From the NCBI RefSeq assembly GCF_019890635.1, contig NZ_JAIOAB010000021.1, positions 40,200-104,199 on the forward strand: 64,000 nt of DNA, written 5' to 3'. Positions 34,530-41,677 of this stretch are shown here, piece by piece. The notes under the pieces were generated by a model that made no database searches, was not told where the DNA came from, and saw nothing but the letters and a program-made list of their open reading frames with translations. The translations under genes and the position numbers were made by a program. Every line of letters starts with the position of its first letter. Within the stretch, counting starts at the first letter, position 1. This DNA is from Streptomyces sennicomposti. Lineage in GTDB: Bacteria; Actinomycetota; Actinomycetes; Streptomycetales; Streptomycetaceae.

Positions 34530-34618
34530 GTGCGGCGGCACCCGTACGGTTCCGCCGCACGCACCCGCGCAAGGCACCGGACCCGTACGGTTCCGCCGCA
34601 CGCACCCGCGCAAGGCAC
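34530..34618. repeat. 38-bp direct repeat with hairpin after the nitroreductase
   Basis: A 38-bp unit beginning ACCCGTACGGTTCCGCCG occurs at 34540-34577 and again at 34581-34618 (period 41). GTGCGGCGG (34530-34538) pairs with CCGCCGCAC (34552-34560), so copy 1 forms a terminator-like stem. A GGGCAGCGAGGC word is repeated just after (34622 and 34639). Confidence 0.85.
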
Positions 34619-34716
34619 TGACGGGCAGCGAGGCGCCGGCGGGCAGCGAGGCACCGCCTGGTCAGCCCGAGGACGCCGCCGGAGACGTGGCCCGGAGGCG
34701 TGGCCCGGCGGCGTCC

Positions 34717-35142
34717 TCAGCCCGTCACGGCCCGGAGGTCCGCGAGCGCGCGTCCGGTGACCATCGTGGACTCGATCCTGATGAAGACGTCGTCACGGAT
34801 GGGCATCCAGGAGTCGGGGCCCGTCCGCAGCAGCCGCTCGTGCTCGGCCGGATCGGTGACGACGGTGGCCTGCCCGGTGACGACCACGCTCCAGCCCGAC
34901 CGGCTCGCCGGGTCGAACTCGTCCGCCTCGAAGGCGACCACGACGCCGTCGACCGCGCGGACGAGATCGGAGCCGGCCGAGGTGCGCAGCAGCACGGACG
35001 AGTCCGGGCCGAGGACGAAGTTCACCGGCAGTACGGCGGGCAGCGCCTGCCTGGTGTACACCACCCGGCCGACCGGCACCTCGGCCAGCAGACGCAGGCA
35101 CTCCGGACGGTCCAGAGAGCGAAAGCCGTCGTTCTTCAGCAT
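34717..35142 (-). CDS. Pyridoxamine 5'-phosphate oxidase-like split-barrel protein, paralog 2
   Basis: 141 residues, closely similar to the 29657-30097 product: MLKNDGFRSLDRPECLRLLAEVPVGRVVYTRQALPAVLPVNF, then LLRTSAGSDLVRAVDGVVVAFEADEFD and SGWSVVVTGQATVVTDPAE. It presumably binds a flavin or F420 cofactor; substrate unknown. GGAGGG sits immediately before the ATG at 35142, so initiation may depend on spacing. It is divergent from the hemerythrin gene with OsdR-like boxes between the two. Confidence 0.9.
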   Translation of the reverse strand: MLKNDGFRSLDRPECLRLLAEVPVGRVVYTRQALPAVLPVNFVLGPDSSVLLRTSAGSDLVRAVDGVVVAFEADEFDPASRSGWSVVVTGQATVVTDPAEHERLLRTGPDSWMPIRDDVFIRIESTMVTGRALADLRAVTG

Positions 35143-35177
35143 CCCTCCATCGTCCCCAGCCGCCGCCTCGATGGTTA

Positions 35178-35261
35178 GGGCCGATCGGCCCCCATTCGCG
35201 AACCGGGACCACCGGGCCCCGGAAGCGGGTCGGTCTTCCCGCTGGCCGGGACCAGCGGCCA
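35178..35261. promoter_or_regulatory. OsdR-like boxes between divergent PPOX and hemerythrin genes
   Basis: GGGCCGATCGGCCC (35178-35191, identical to the site at 25850), GGGACCACCGGGCC (35205-35218) and GGGACCAGCGGCCA (35248-35261). The first lies 36 bp upstream of the PPOX start and the last 117 bp upstream of the hemerythrin start. Confidence 0.7.
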
Positions 35262-35377
35262 CTGCCCCGGCGCTTCGCGGCGGCGGAGAGTGGCCGTGGG
35301 CCACCGGTCGCGAAGACCGGAGTGCCGGGAAGCGAGGGTGATCCCGGTGCGGTACGAGAGGAAGAAGGAACACCCCC

Positions 35378-35851
35378 ATGTGCGAGTACTGCGGCTGCCA
35401 GGCCCTGGAGTCGATCGACCAACTGACCAGCGAGCACGACACGGTGGTGAACCTCATCGGCCTGGTGCGCGACGCCCACCGGGACGGCGACACCACCCGC
35501 ATGGCCGAACTGGCCCGCCGGATCAGCGCCGTTCTCGGACCGCACACCGAGGTGGAGGAGCACGGTCTGTTCCCCGCGCTGACCGACGACTTCCCCGAGA
35601 AGATCGCCGTACTGGAGTCCGAGCACCGGCGCGTCGAGGCGGTTCTCGCCGAGGCGGCGGACGGCGTCCCGGCGGACCCCGGCTGGCCGGCCCGGCTGAT
35701 GGACGCGCTCACCCTGCTGCGGGACCACATCCTCAAGGAGCAGGACGGCGTCTTCCCCGCCGCGCTGGCCTTCCTGAGCATCGAGCAGTGGGAGGCCGTC
35801 GAGGCGGTCCGCATCCGCGTGAGCGGCGGGGCCACGCAGCCGTCACGCTGA
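35378..35851 (+). CDS. Hemerythrin HHE-domain protein
   Basis: Di-iron four-helix protein of 157 residues, probably binding O2 or NO or acting in iron/oxidative stress. Candidate ligands are His20 (TSEHDTV), His56 (LGPHTEVEEHGLF, with Glu and a second His), His84 (LESEHRRVE) and His116 (LLRDHILKEQDGVFPAAL). The N-terminus MCEYCGCQAL carries three Cys in CxxCxC form, seen in a subset of actinobacterial hemerythrins and possibly another metal site. The ATG is preceded by GGAAGAAGGAA. The divergent PPOX gene and shared OsdR-like boxes put it in the dormancy island. Confidence 0.92.
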   Translation: MCEYCGCQALESIDQLTSEHDTVVNLIGLVRDAHRDGDTTRMAELARRISAVLGPHTEVEEHGLFPALTDDFPEKIAVLESEHRRVEAVLAEAADGVPADPGWPARLMDALTLLRDHILKEQDGVFPAALAFLSIEQWEAVEAVRIRVSGGATQPSR

Positions 35852-35904
35852 CCGCCCCGCCTCTCGGCACCGCCCCGCCTCTCGGCACCGCCCCGCCTCT
35901 CGGC
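35851..35904. repeat. Three tandem 18-bp repeats
   Basis: ACCGCCCCGCCTCTCGGC three times without a break, beginning at the last base of the hemerythrin gene. Probably replication slippage; no stem of terminator type. Confidence 0.9.
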
Positions 35905-36030
35905 ACCGCCCGGCGCATCGGTGACGCGCCGGGCGGTATGTGTGCGCACGCGAGGCCCGCAGAGGGAGGACGGCGATGGGGCGGGGGCGATACGTGTGCG
36001 CGGCGGGGCGGCGGATGCGAGGCTGGAGGA

Positions 36031-36576
36031 ATGGACGACGGCCGCGATCCCGCCCCCGGGCGGCCCCGCGTACGCGGGATCGATCACGTCGGCGTCACCG
36101 TCCCGGACATCGAGGCCGCGACCGCCTTCTTCGTCCGGGCGCTGGACGCCGAGGTGCTCTACGACACGTTGCGCCGGACGGACGGGCCGAAGAGAGGTCC
36201 CGCGACGGAACGGCGGCTGGGCGTGCCGCCGGGCAGCGCGGAACGGGCCGTCCGGATGCTCGCCCTGCCGCACGGCCCCGGCCTCGAACTGTTCGAGTTC
36301 GACGCCCCGGAGCAGCGGCCGGCGGCCCTCCCGTGCGACTTCGGCTGGCAGCACCTCGCCGTCTACGTCGACGACCTCGACCGCGCCGTCGCCCGCGTCG
36401 AGGAGGCGGGCGGCCGCGCCCTGTCCGACCCCGGCCCGCTGCCCGGACCGGAGGCGGGCCCGCGCAACCGCATGGTCTACACGCACACCCCGTGGGGCAG
36501 CACCCTGGAACTGATCACCTACCCCGACCCCCAGCCCTACGAGCACCACACCCCCCGCCGCCGCTGGCGCCCCTGA
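36031..36576 (+). CDS. VOC (glyoxalase/dioxygenase superfamily) metalloprotein
   Basis: 181-residue protein with two beta-alpha-beta-beta-beta modules. Metal ligands are recognisable: His in RGIDHVGVTVPDIEAATAFF (about residue 19), His in FGWQHLAVYVDDLDRAVARVEEAGG and Glu in WGSTLELITYP. The spacing resembles methylmalonyl-CoA epimerase or glyoxalase-like enzymes, but the substrate cannot be told. GGAGGA directly precedes the ATG at 36031. Standalone between repeats and the next membrane protein gene. Confidence 0.9.
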   Translation: MDDGRDPAPGRPRVRGIDHVGVTVPDIEAATAFFVRALDAEVLYDTLRRTDGPKRGPATERRLGVPPGSAERAVRMLALPHGPGLELFEFDAPEQRPAALPCDFGWQHLAVYVDDLDRAVARVEEAGGRALSDPGPLPGPEAGPRNRMVYTHTPWGSTLELITYPDPQPYEHHTPRRRWRP

Positions 36577-36738
36577 GCCGCGGACGGGCGGCCCCGGGCC
36601 GGGCGCGCGCCGCGTACCGAGGCCGTACCTCTCGGGGATGACGTGAGCGGTCGGGGAGTTACCTCCGCGGGTGGATGAGCCGGCGCGGGGCCGGTGTGAG
36701 GGTGGAGGAAGGGGGGCGACGACACACCGGGGGAACGC

Positions 36739-37674
36739 GTGGAGCGATGGGATCGGGTGGGCCGGACCGCCGCGTATGGGGCGGCGCTCGCCCTGACGCC
36801 GTACGTGTGCATCAAGGCATCGTGGGTGGTCGGCTCGCTGCTGGGGGTGGTGCCCGTCGGCGCCGGGTTCAGCACGGCGGGCTGGGTGCTGCTCAACACG
36901 GTCACGATCGGCATGGCGGGCGCCGGGATCGGGGTGGCGCTCGCGCTGGTGCGGCCGTGGGGGTTACGGGTGCCGGGACCGCCGCTGGCCTTCTGCGCCT
37001 GGGTGGCGGTCGGCTTCCTCGTCCCGCTCCTGCCGTACGCCGTGCTCGCTTCGCTGTTCGGCCCCGACGAGGTCGAGGCGAAGGGCGGCGACGATCCGGT
37101 GATGCCGGGCTGGGAGGCGGCGCTCGTCCAGATCGGCTTCGTGGGCATGGGGCTCGGCCTGGCCCTCGGGCTCCCCGCCTATCTGCGCCGCCGCTGGCCC
37201 GGCGCGTTCGCCGGCCGCCTGGAGGGGCGGCCCCTCTTGTCGAGGGGCGCGGCCGTCGGCGCCGGCGTCGTGGGCCTGGTCTGGCTCTCCTGGGCCGCGG
37301 GCGCCACCGCCGGTGTGGCCCGCCTCGGCGAACGCGACGTCAACTGGCGGGTGCTGAACGGGGTTTCCGGGACGTGGGCGCTGATCACGGCCATCGCCGC
37401 GTACGTCCTCCAGCGGCAGGAACCCGCCACACCTGCCAGGCTGCCCCGCTGGGTGCCCGTCTCGGCGCTCTGGATCGGCACGGGGTCGCTCTTCGCCTGG
37501 AGCGGCTGGAAACTGGCCTTCACGCTCTATCTGCTGCTCGCCCGCCCCGCCGACGCCGCCCTGCCGGAAGACCTCACCACGGCGGCGGTCCTGCACACGG
37601 TGGCCGCGACAGCGGGCGCGACCCTGGCCCGCTCACTCACCCGGGGCACGAGGCCGCGCGACCCGGACCGGTGA
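36739..37674 (+). CDS. Multi-pass membrane protein with a TTA codon
   Basis: Unrecognised integral membrane protein, 311 residues, with about seven hydrophobic segments: for example TAAYGAALALTPYVCIKASWVVGSLLGVV, LAFCAWVAVGFLVPLLPYAVLASL, ALVQIGFVGMGLGLALGLPA, VGAGVVGLVWLSWAAGA and GTWALITAIAAYVL. Start is GTG. Codon 76 (36964-36966) is TTA, the only such codon I found in the left and middle parts, so translation should depend on the bldA tRNA and be restricted to late growth. It overlaps the end of the convergent gene at 37637 by 38 bp. Confidence 0.82.
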   Translation: MERWDRVGRTAAYGAALALTPYVCIKASWVVGSLLGVVPVGAGFSTAGWVLLNTVTIGMAGAGIGVALALVRPWGLRVPGPPLAFCAWVAVGFLVPLLPYAVLASLFGPDEVEAKGGDDPVMPGWEAALVQIGFVGMGLGLALGLPAYLRRRWPGAFAGRLEGRPLLSRGAAVGAGVVGLVWLSWAAGATAGVARLGERDVNWRVLNGVSGTWALITAIAAYVLQRQEPATPARLPRWVPVSALWIGTGSLFAWSGWKLAFTLYLLLARPADAALPEDLTTAAVLHTVAATAGATLARSLTRGTRPRDPDR

Positions 37675-37969
37675 GCCGACGGCGGGCGGACTCCCAGACC
37701 GCCTCGAACTCGGCGGAGGTCAGGTACACGGGGTCATGGCCCTCCCACTCCCCGACGGGGGGCTCGGCAGTGGCCCCGAACCTGGCTTCGTACGCGCCGA
37801 CTCGGCTCGCGTCATGCGCCCGCTGCCACTCCTCAAGGGAGGCGGCTGCGATCGGGGTCAGTTCCGGCCCTCGAAGTTCGACCTGCCGGATCACCACGCC
37901 TTCGGCATCGACCTCGAAATAGAACCAGACGTCTTCGTCGTCCCAGTAGCACCGCATCCACGTCCTCAT
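37637..37969 (-). CDS. Conserved hypothetical protein
   Basis: 110 residues: MRTWMRCYWDDEDVWFYFEVDAEGVVIRQVELRG, then LTPIAAASLEEWQRAHDASRVGAYEARFG and a C-terminal EFEAVWESARRRL. It resembles short streptomycete proteins of unknown function beginning with the aromatic-rich MRxWxRCYW motif. A start 30 bp further upstream (37999, MPWAWPHH) is possible; neither has a good ribosome site. No function is proposed. Confidence 0.7.
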   Translation of the reverse strand: MRTWMRCYWDDEDVWFYFEVDAEGVVIRQVELRGPELTPIAAASLEEWQRAHDASRVGAYEARFGATAEPPVGEWEGHDPVYLTSAEFEAVWESARRRLTGPGRAASCPG

Positions 37970-38019
37970 CCGCCCATGATGAGGCCACGCCCACGGCATC
38001 GATGCCCGATCGGACAGCG

Positions 38020-38166
38020 CTACGGCACCTCGGTGGAGCCGTCCGGGTCCTGTCGGCGTGGGTCGACGCGGATGTCGCCCTGGGTGCGGACGTCGGTCAG
38101 TCGCTCGCCGCATTCCCGTACCGGTATCGCCGCCACTTGTGGATCGGACATCAGCACGACGGTCAT
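38020..38166 (-). pseudogene. Remnant of a VanX-type D-Ala-D-Ala dipeptidase (M15) gene
   Basis: A 48-residue open frame, MTVVLMSDPQVAAIPVRECGERLTDVRTQGDIRVDPRRQDPDG followed by STEVP and a stop. Its beginning looks like the N-terminus of actinobacterial VanX-like M15 peptidases (MSDPRIAAVPVRDNGEPLVDL.., LRVDPR..DPxGAY), but it stops where the catalytic part should begin. No remainder is seen downstream. Its ATG overlaps the NUDIX stop by 4 bp (ATGA), the coupling expected of a former operon gene. It could also be a small functional peptide. Confidence 0.55.
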
Positions 38167-38732
38167 TCCTGCTCCCAGTCCCAGGTGTCGAAGTAGGCTG
38201 CCACACCCGTCCGGCGGGCCTCCAGCACCGCTTCCAGCCGTTCGAAGTCGCGCGGCGGCATCAACGGCCTCCACTCCCGCAACGACAGGACCCGCACCTC
38301 GTCGTGCTCCTCGGGGTCCAGGACGATGCCGCGGATCTGGTCCTCGGTGAGCCGGCCGCCGTCGAAGACCGTGCCCATCGTGCTGTACGGCCACTCCGCG
38401 CCGGGCAGCCCGAACACCGTCGCGAGGAGCCGCGGCGGCCCCTCCACCGTGAGGCCGGTCTCCTCCCGGCACTCCCGGACGGCCGTCTGCCACGGACGCT
38501 CGCCGGGGTCCATGGTGCCGCCCGCCAACTGCCACGGATGCGTCGGGCTGTAGACGGAGTGCAGCTGCACGGGCCGGTCCTGCTCGTCGGTGAGGAGGAC
38601 CGCGGCGAAGCCGGTCGCCTTCATCACCGTCTTCGCGTACTCCTCTGGCGGCAGCCAGACCCGCCCGCCGCGGGGCGGACACGACCCGACGGCCGCTGCA
38701 GTCGCCGTCATCGGCTCACCGGTCGTCGCCAT
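38163..38732 (-). CDS. NUDIX hydrolase
   Basis: Nucleotide-pyrophosphatase-type hydrolase of 189 residues. The NUDIX box is complete: GGTMDPGERPWQTAVRECREETGL (about residues 91-114), with the REUXEEXGU core RECREETGL. The N-terminal CPPRGGRVWLPPEEYAKTVMKATGFAAVLLTDE and the late HDEVRVLSLREWRPLMPPRDFERLEAVL are as in family members that process NTP or NDP-sugar substrates; specificity is unknown. It lies 5 bp after the double NUDIX gene and overlaps the VanX remnant by 4 bp, so it is part of a minus-strand operon. Confidence 0.92.
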   Translation of the reverse strand: MATTGEPMTATAAAVGSCPPRGGRVWLPPEEYAKTVMKATGFAAVLLTDEQDRPVQLHSVYSPTHPWQLAGGTMDPGERPWQTAVRECREETGLTVEGPPRLLATVFGLPGAEWPYSTMGTVFDGGRLTEDQIRGIVLDPEEHDEVRVLSLREWRPLMPPRDFERLEAVLEARRTGVAAYFDTWDWEQE

Positions 38733-38737
38733 GGCGC

Positions 38738-39874
38738 TCACCAGCCCATCTCGGAGTACAGCCGGCCCACCCCGATGCCGTCGATCGCCGCGCGGGCGTA
38801 CGGGACGATCGGTTCGGGCAGTTCCTCCCGCGGCCACCAGCGCCAGGCCAGGCACTTGTCGGGTTCCCGCACCTGCGGTTCGCCCTGCCACCGCCGGGCG
38901 CGGAAGACCAGTTGCAGCCGTGGCTGACCGCCGGGCCGGTGGATCAGGTGCACGGCGTGGGCGAACTCGACGTCCTCCGGGCGGATCAGCAGTCCCGCCT
39001 CCTCCTCCGCCTCCCGGACGAGACACGCGACGGCGCTCTCCTGCTCGCAGTGCCCGGCGAGGAAGTGCCAGAGGCCGCCGGCGAAGGGGGAGTCGGGATG
39101 GCGTCGGCCGAGCAGGATCTCGCCCGCGGGGTTCTCCAGATAGAGGTGCACGCCGAGCACGTTCTTGACGCCCCGGGACACGCCGTCCGTAGAGGCCGCA
39201 GCGGCGGTGGTGGTGGCGGCCGGGGTGGCGGAGGCGGTGCCGGGCGGTGCGGACGGCTGTCGGGGTACGGCGCCGTCCGCGGCCGGCTCGGTCCCGCCAC
39301 CGGACGGTACGCCGCCACCGGGCCGGACGCTGCCACCGGGCCGGACGCTGCCACCGGACCGTACTCCGTCGGCCGGCGCGGCCCCGCCCGCGGACGGGAC
39401 GGCGCGCTCGTCGCCCGACGCCTGTGAGCGGTGCGCGAGGATCGCCTCGTACGCCCAGTCGCACATGGTCAGTTGCGCCATCGTGGCGACGTCGAACCAG
39501 GCGAACATGATGCCCTCGGTGACCGGCAGGGTGTGCGCGTCGCCGTCCCAGTGGGCGACGAACACCTTGATCTGCCCCTCGGTCACGTACGGGCCGTGGG
39601 CCTCCGCCCTGGTGAAGGGCGTGACCTCGTCCAGCACGAGCCCGGTCTCCTCGCGGAGTTCGCGGACGATCGCCTCGTGCGGAGTCTCGCCGTCCTCGGA
39701 CCCGCCGCCGACCAGCGACCAAGTGCCGGGAGCACGAATCGGCTTGTGGGCGTCACGCAGGTGCAGCAGGTACTGCCCCCGGCTGTTGACGATCAGTACG
39801 GCGGTGCTGTGGGCCGCGCTCGCCTCGCCGGGCACGGCGGACGGAACGGCAGCAGTGCGGGACGAAGGGGGCAT
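38738..39874 (-). CDS. Tandem double NUDIX-domain protein
   Basis: 378 residues with two NUDIX domains in one chain. Domain 1 (about 20-155) has GGGSEDGETPHEAIVRELREETGL (box complete). Domain 2 (about 245-370) has HFLAGHCEQESAVACLVREAEEEAGL, where the usual first Gly region is AGHCE and REAEEEAG keeps the catalytic Glu residues. A 75-residue Gly/Pro/Ala linker with VRSGGSVRPGGSVRPGG repeats joins them. Both domains look catalytically competent. The first resembles ADP-ribose/ADP-sugar hydrolases (HLRDAHKPIRAPGTWSLVGGG), so each may act on a different substrate. It is followed 5 bp on by a third NUDIX gene. Confidence 0.9.
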   Translation of the reverse strand: MPPSSRTAAVPSAVPGEASAAHSTAVLIVNSRGQYLLHLRDAHKPIRAPGTWSLVGGGSEDGETPHEAIVRELREETGLVLDEVTPFTRAEAHGPYVTEGQIKVFVAHWDGDAHTLPVTEGIMFAWFDVATMAQLTMCDWAYEAILAHRSQASGDERAVPSAGGAAPADGVRSGGSVRPGGSVRPGGGVPSGGGTEPAADGAVPRQPSAPPGTASATPAATTTAAAASTDGVSRGVKNVLGVHLYLENPAGEILLGRRHPDSPFAGGLWHFLAGHCEQESAVACLVREAEEEAGLLIRPEDVEFAHAVHLIHRPGGQPRLQLVFRARRWQGEPQVREPDKCLAWRWWPREELPEPIVPYARAAIDGIGVGRLYSEMGW

Positions 39875-39958
39875 GCTGCTCCCGGAGGGTGTGCGCTGCG
39901 GACAGGTGACAGGTGACAGGGACAGGTAATAGGAACAACGCAGGTCACCCTAGGTCCG

Positions 39959-40564
39959 TCACGGCCCCTGACGAGTGGAATCGAGGGAATCCAGCCAGGC
40001 GAGGAGCCGGGCGCCCTCGCGGCTCATGACCTCCGGGTCGCGCAGGGCGTTGGCCAGCAGCGACATGCCCTGGTAGCCGGAGACCAGGGTGAGCGCGAGG
40101 CCGTCCGGGTCGGGCAGGCCCAGCGCGCGGAACTGGTCCGCGGCCCAGTCCAGCAGCCGCCGGATCACCGCCCCGGCCGCCATGTCGAGATCGCCGTCGG
40201 CCCGCTTGTCCAGCTCGACGGCGAGGGTGCCGGTGGGGCAGCCGTGTTGCGCGGCGAGATCCCGTTGCCCGACCCATGCCTCGACCAGCGCCTTGAGCCG
40301 GTCCCGCGGGTCGGGCAACCGGTCCAGCCGGCCGGTGAGTTCGTCCAGGTGCGCGCTGTGCTGGGACAGCGCCGCCCGGACCAGGTCGTCCTTCGTCTTG
40401 AAGTAGTAGTACACGTTCCCGACAGGGACGTCGGCCGCGCGTGCGATGTCGGCGAGGGTGGTGCGCTCGACGCCCTGTTCGTGCAGGACGCGGGCGGCCT
40501 CGGTCACGAGCCGCCGCCGCTTGTCCGCCGCCGCCCGTGCTCGGGGCGTCACTGAGTCAGTCAC
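39959..40564 (-). CDS. TetR-family repressor divergent from NmrA-like gene
   Basis: 201 residues. The helix-turn-helix RRRLVTEAARVLHEQGVERTTLADIARAADVPVGNVYYYFKTKDDLV (about 15-60) is of the TetR subgroup with PVGNVYYYF, typical of repressors next to oxidoreductases. The C-terminal part has AAQHGCPTGTLAVELDK, a Cys near the ligand pocket that may sense electrophiles. Start GTG 40564. A palindrome TTAGTCAGTCGACTAA lies in the shared divergent promoter. The likely target is the adjacent NAD(P)-binding gene. Confidence 0.93.
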   Translation of the reverse strand: MTDSVTPRARAAADKRRRLVTEAARVLHEQGVERTTLADIARAADVPVGNVYYYFKTKDDLVRAALSQHSAHLDELTGRLDRLPDPRDRLKALVEAWVGQRDLAAQHGCPTGTLAVELDKRADGDLDMAAGAVIRRLLDWAADQFRALGLPDPDGLALTLVSGYQGMSLLANALRDPEVMSREGARLLAWLDSLDSTRQGP

Positions 40565-40613
40565 CCGACTGACTATAGACAACCGCGACGGCGGCGTACT
40601 ACGGTCCTCCACG

Positions 40614-40629
40614 TTAGTCAGTCGACTAA
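40614..40629. promoter_or_regulatory. TetR operator between divergent tetR and NmrA-like gene
   Basis: TTAGTCAGTCGACTAA (arms TTAGTC/GACTAA, spacer AGTC) lies in the divergent region; a related GACTGACTATAGAC lies at 40567-40580. GTnAGTCGACTnA-type palindromes are typical sites of this repressor group. Confidence 0.75.
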
Positions 40630-40660
40630 CTAACTCCTTCACCGAGTTCAGGAGGCCGCG

Positions 40661-41587
40661 ATGATAGTGGTGACAGGTGCGACGGGCAACATCGGACGGA
40701 CGCTGGTGCCCCTGCTGGCCGCCGCGGGCGAGGACGTGGCGGCCGTCTCGCGCGGCCTCCGGCCCGCCGAGCCGGCCGGAGCCGAGCCAGTCGGGGCCGA
40801 GTCGACCGGTGCCGAGCACGCCGGGGCCGACGAGGGCGTACGCCGGGCGCGGGCCGCCGGAAGAGTCCGCCATGTCCAGGCCGACGTGGGGGACGCCACG
40901 ACCCTGCGCCCGGTCCTCGACGGCGCGGACGCCCTCTTCGTGCTGCTGGGCGGCGAGCTGAACAGCCACGGGGAGAGCCCGCACGCCCTGCCGACGGCGG
41001 CCGCGGACGCCGGGGTGAAGCGGATCGTCCTGCTCTCCTCGCAGGGCAGCGCCACCCGGCCCGACGCCCCCTCGCACACCCGGTTGCGCGCGTTCGAGGC
41101 GGCCGTGCGCGCGGCCGGACCGGACTTCACGATCCTGCGCCCGGGCGCCTTCGCCTCCAACGCCTTCGCCTGGGCCGAGTCGGTGCGCACGCGGCGCACG
41201 GTGCACGCCCCGTTCGGCGACGTGGCGCTGCCGGTGATCGACCCGGCGGACATCGCGGAGGTCGCGGCGGCGGCGCTGCGCGAGGGCGGCCACGCGGGCC
41301 GTACGTACGAACTGACCGGTCCGGAGGCCATCAGTCCGCGCGAGCAGGTCGCCGTGCTGTCCGCGGCCCTGGGCGAGGAGGTGGCCTTCGCCGAACTCAC
41401 CCGCGAGGAGGCCCGCGCCCGCATGACACACTTCATGCCGGAGGAGGTCGCCGACGGCACCCTGGACATCCTCGGCGCCCCACTGCCGTCCGAACAGAGG
41501 GTCAGCCCCGACGTACGCGACGTCCTGGGCCGCCCGGCCCGCCCCTTCGCACAGTGGGTGGCGCGCAATCTGCCGGCCTTCCGGTAG
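40661..41587 (+). CDS. NmrA-like / SDR-family NAD(P)-binding protein
   Basis: Atypical short-chain dehydrogenase of 308 residues. MIVVTGATGNIGRTLVPLLAAAG holds the glycine-rich nucleotide motif GATGNIG (6-12). RIVLLSSQGS and FTILRPGAFASNAFAWAESV follow as in NmrA/QOR2-like quinone reductases. YELTGPEAISPREQVAVLSAALGE is the usual late motif. Residues about 37-60 contain a repeat insertion (GAEPVGAESTGAEHAGA). The ATG is preceded by AGGAGG. Controlled in all likelihood by the divergent TetR repressor. Probable quinone- or NADPH-linked redox function. Confidence 0.92.
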   Translation: MIVVTGATGNIGRTLVPLLAAAGEDVAAVSRGLRPAEPAGAEPVGAESTGAEHAGADEGVRRARAAGRVRHVQADVGDATTLRPVLDGADALFVLLGGELNSHGESPHALPTAAADAGVKRIVLLSSQGSATRPDAPSHTRLRAFEAAVRAAGPDFTILRPGAFASNAFAWAESVRTRRTVHAPFGDVALPVIDPADIAEVAAAALREGGHAGRTYELTGPEAISPREQVAVLSAALGEEVAFAELTREEARARMTHFMPEEVADGTLDILGAPLPSEQRVSPDVRDVLGRPARPFAQWVARNLPAFR

Positions 41588-41677
41588 CGCCCGCGACGGG
41601 CGGGTGTGCGGCGGCGTCGGCTGCGGACGGGGCAGCGGTCGTGACCGGAGCGTGGGGCCTACGTCAGTCCACGGCCG

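Noticed and set aside
34717..36549. A 610-codon minus-strand frame joining the PPOX2 gene to an upstream region
   Set aside because: The upstream part is antisense to hemerythrin and VOC genes; the real protein begins at 35142.
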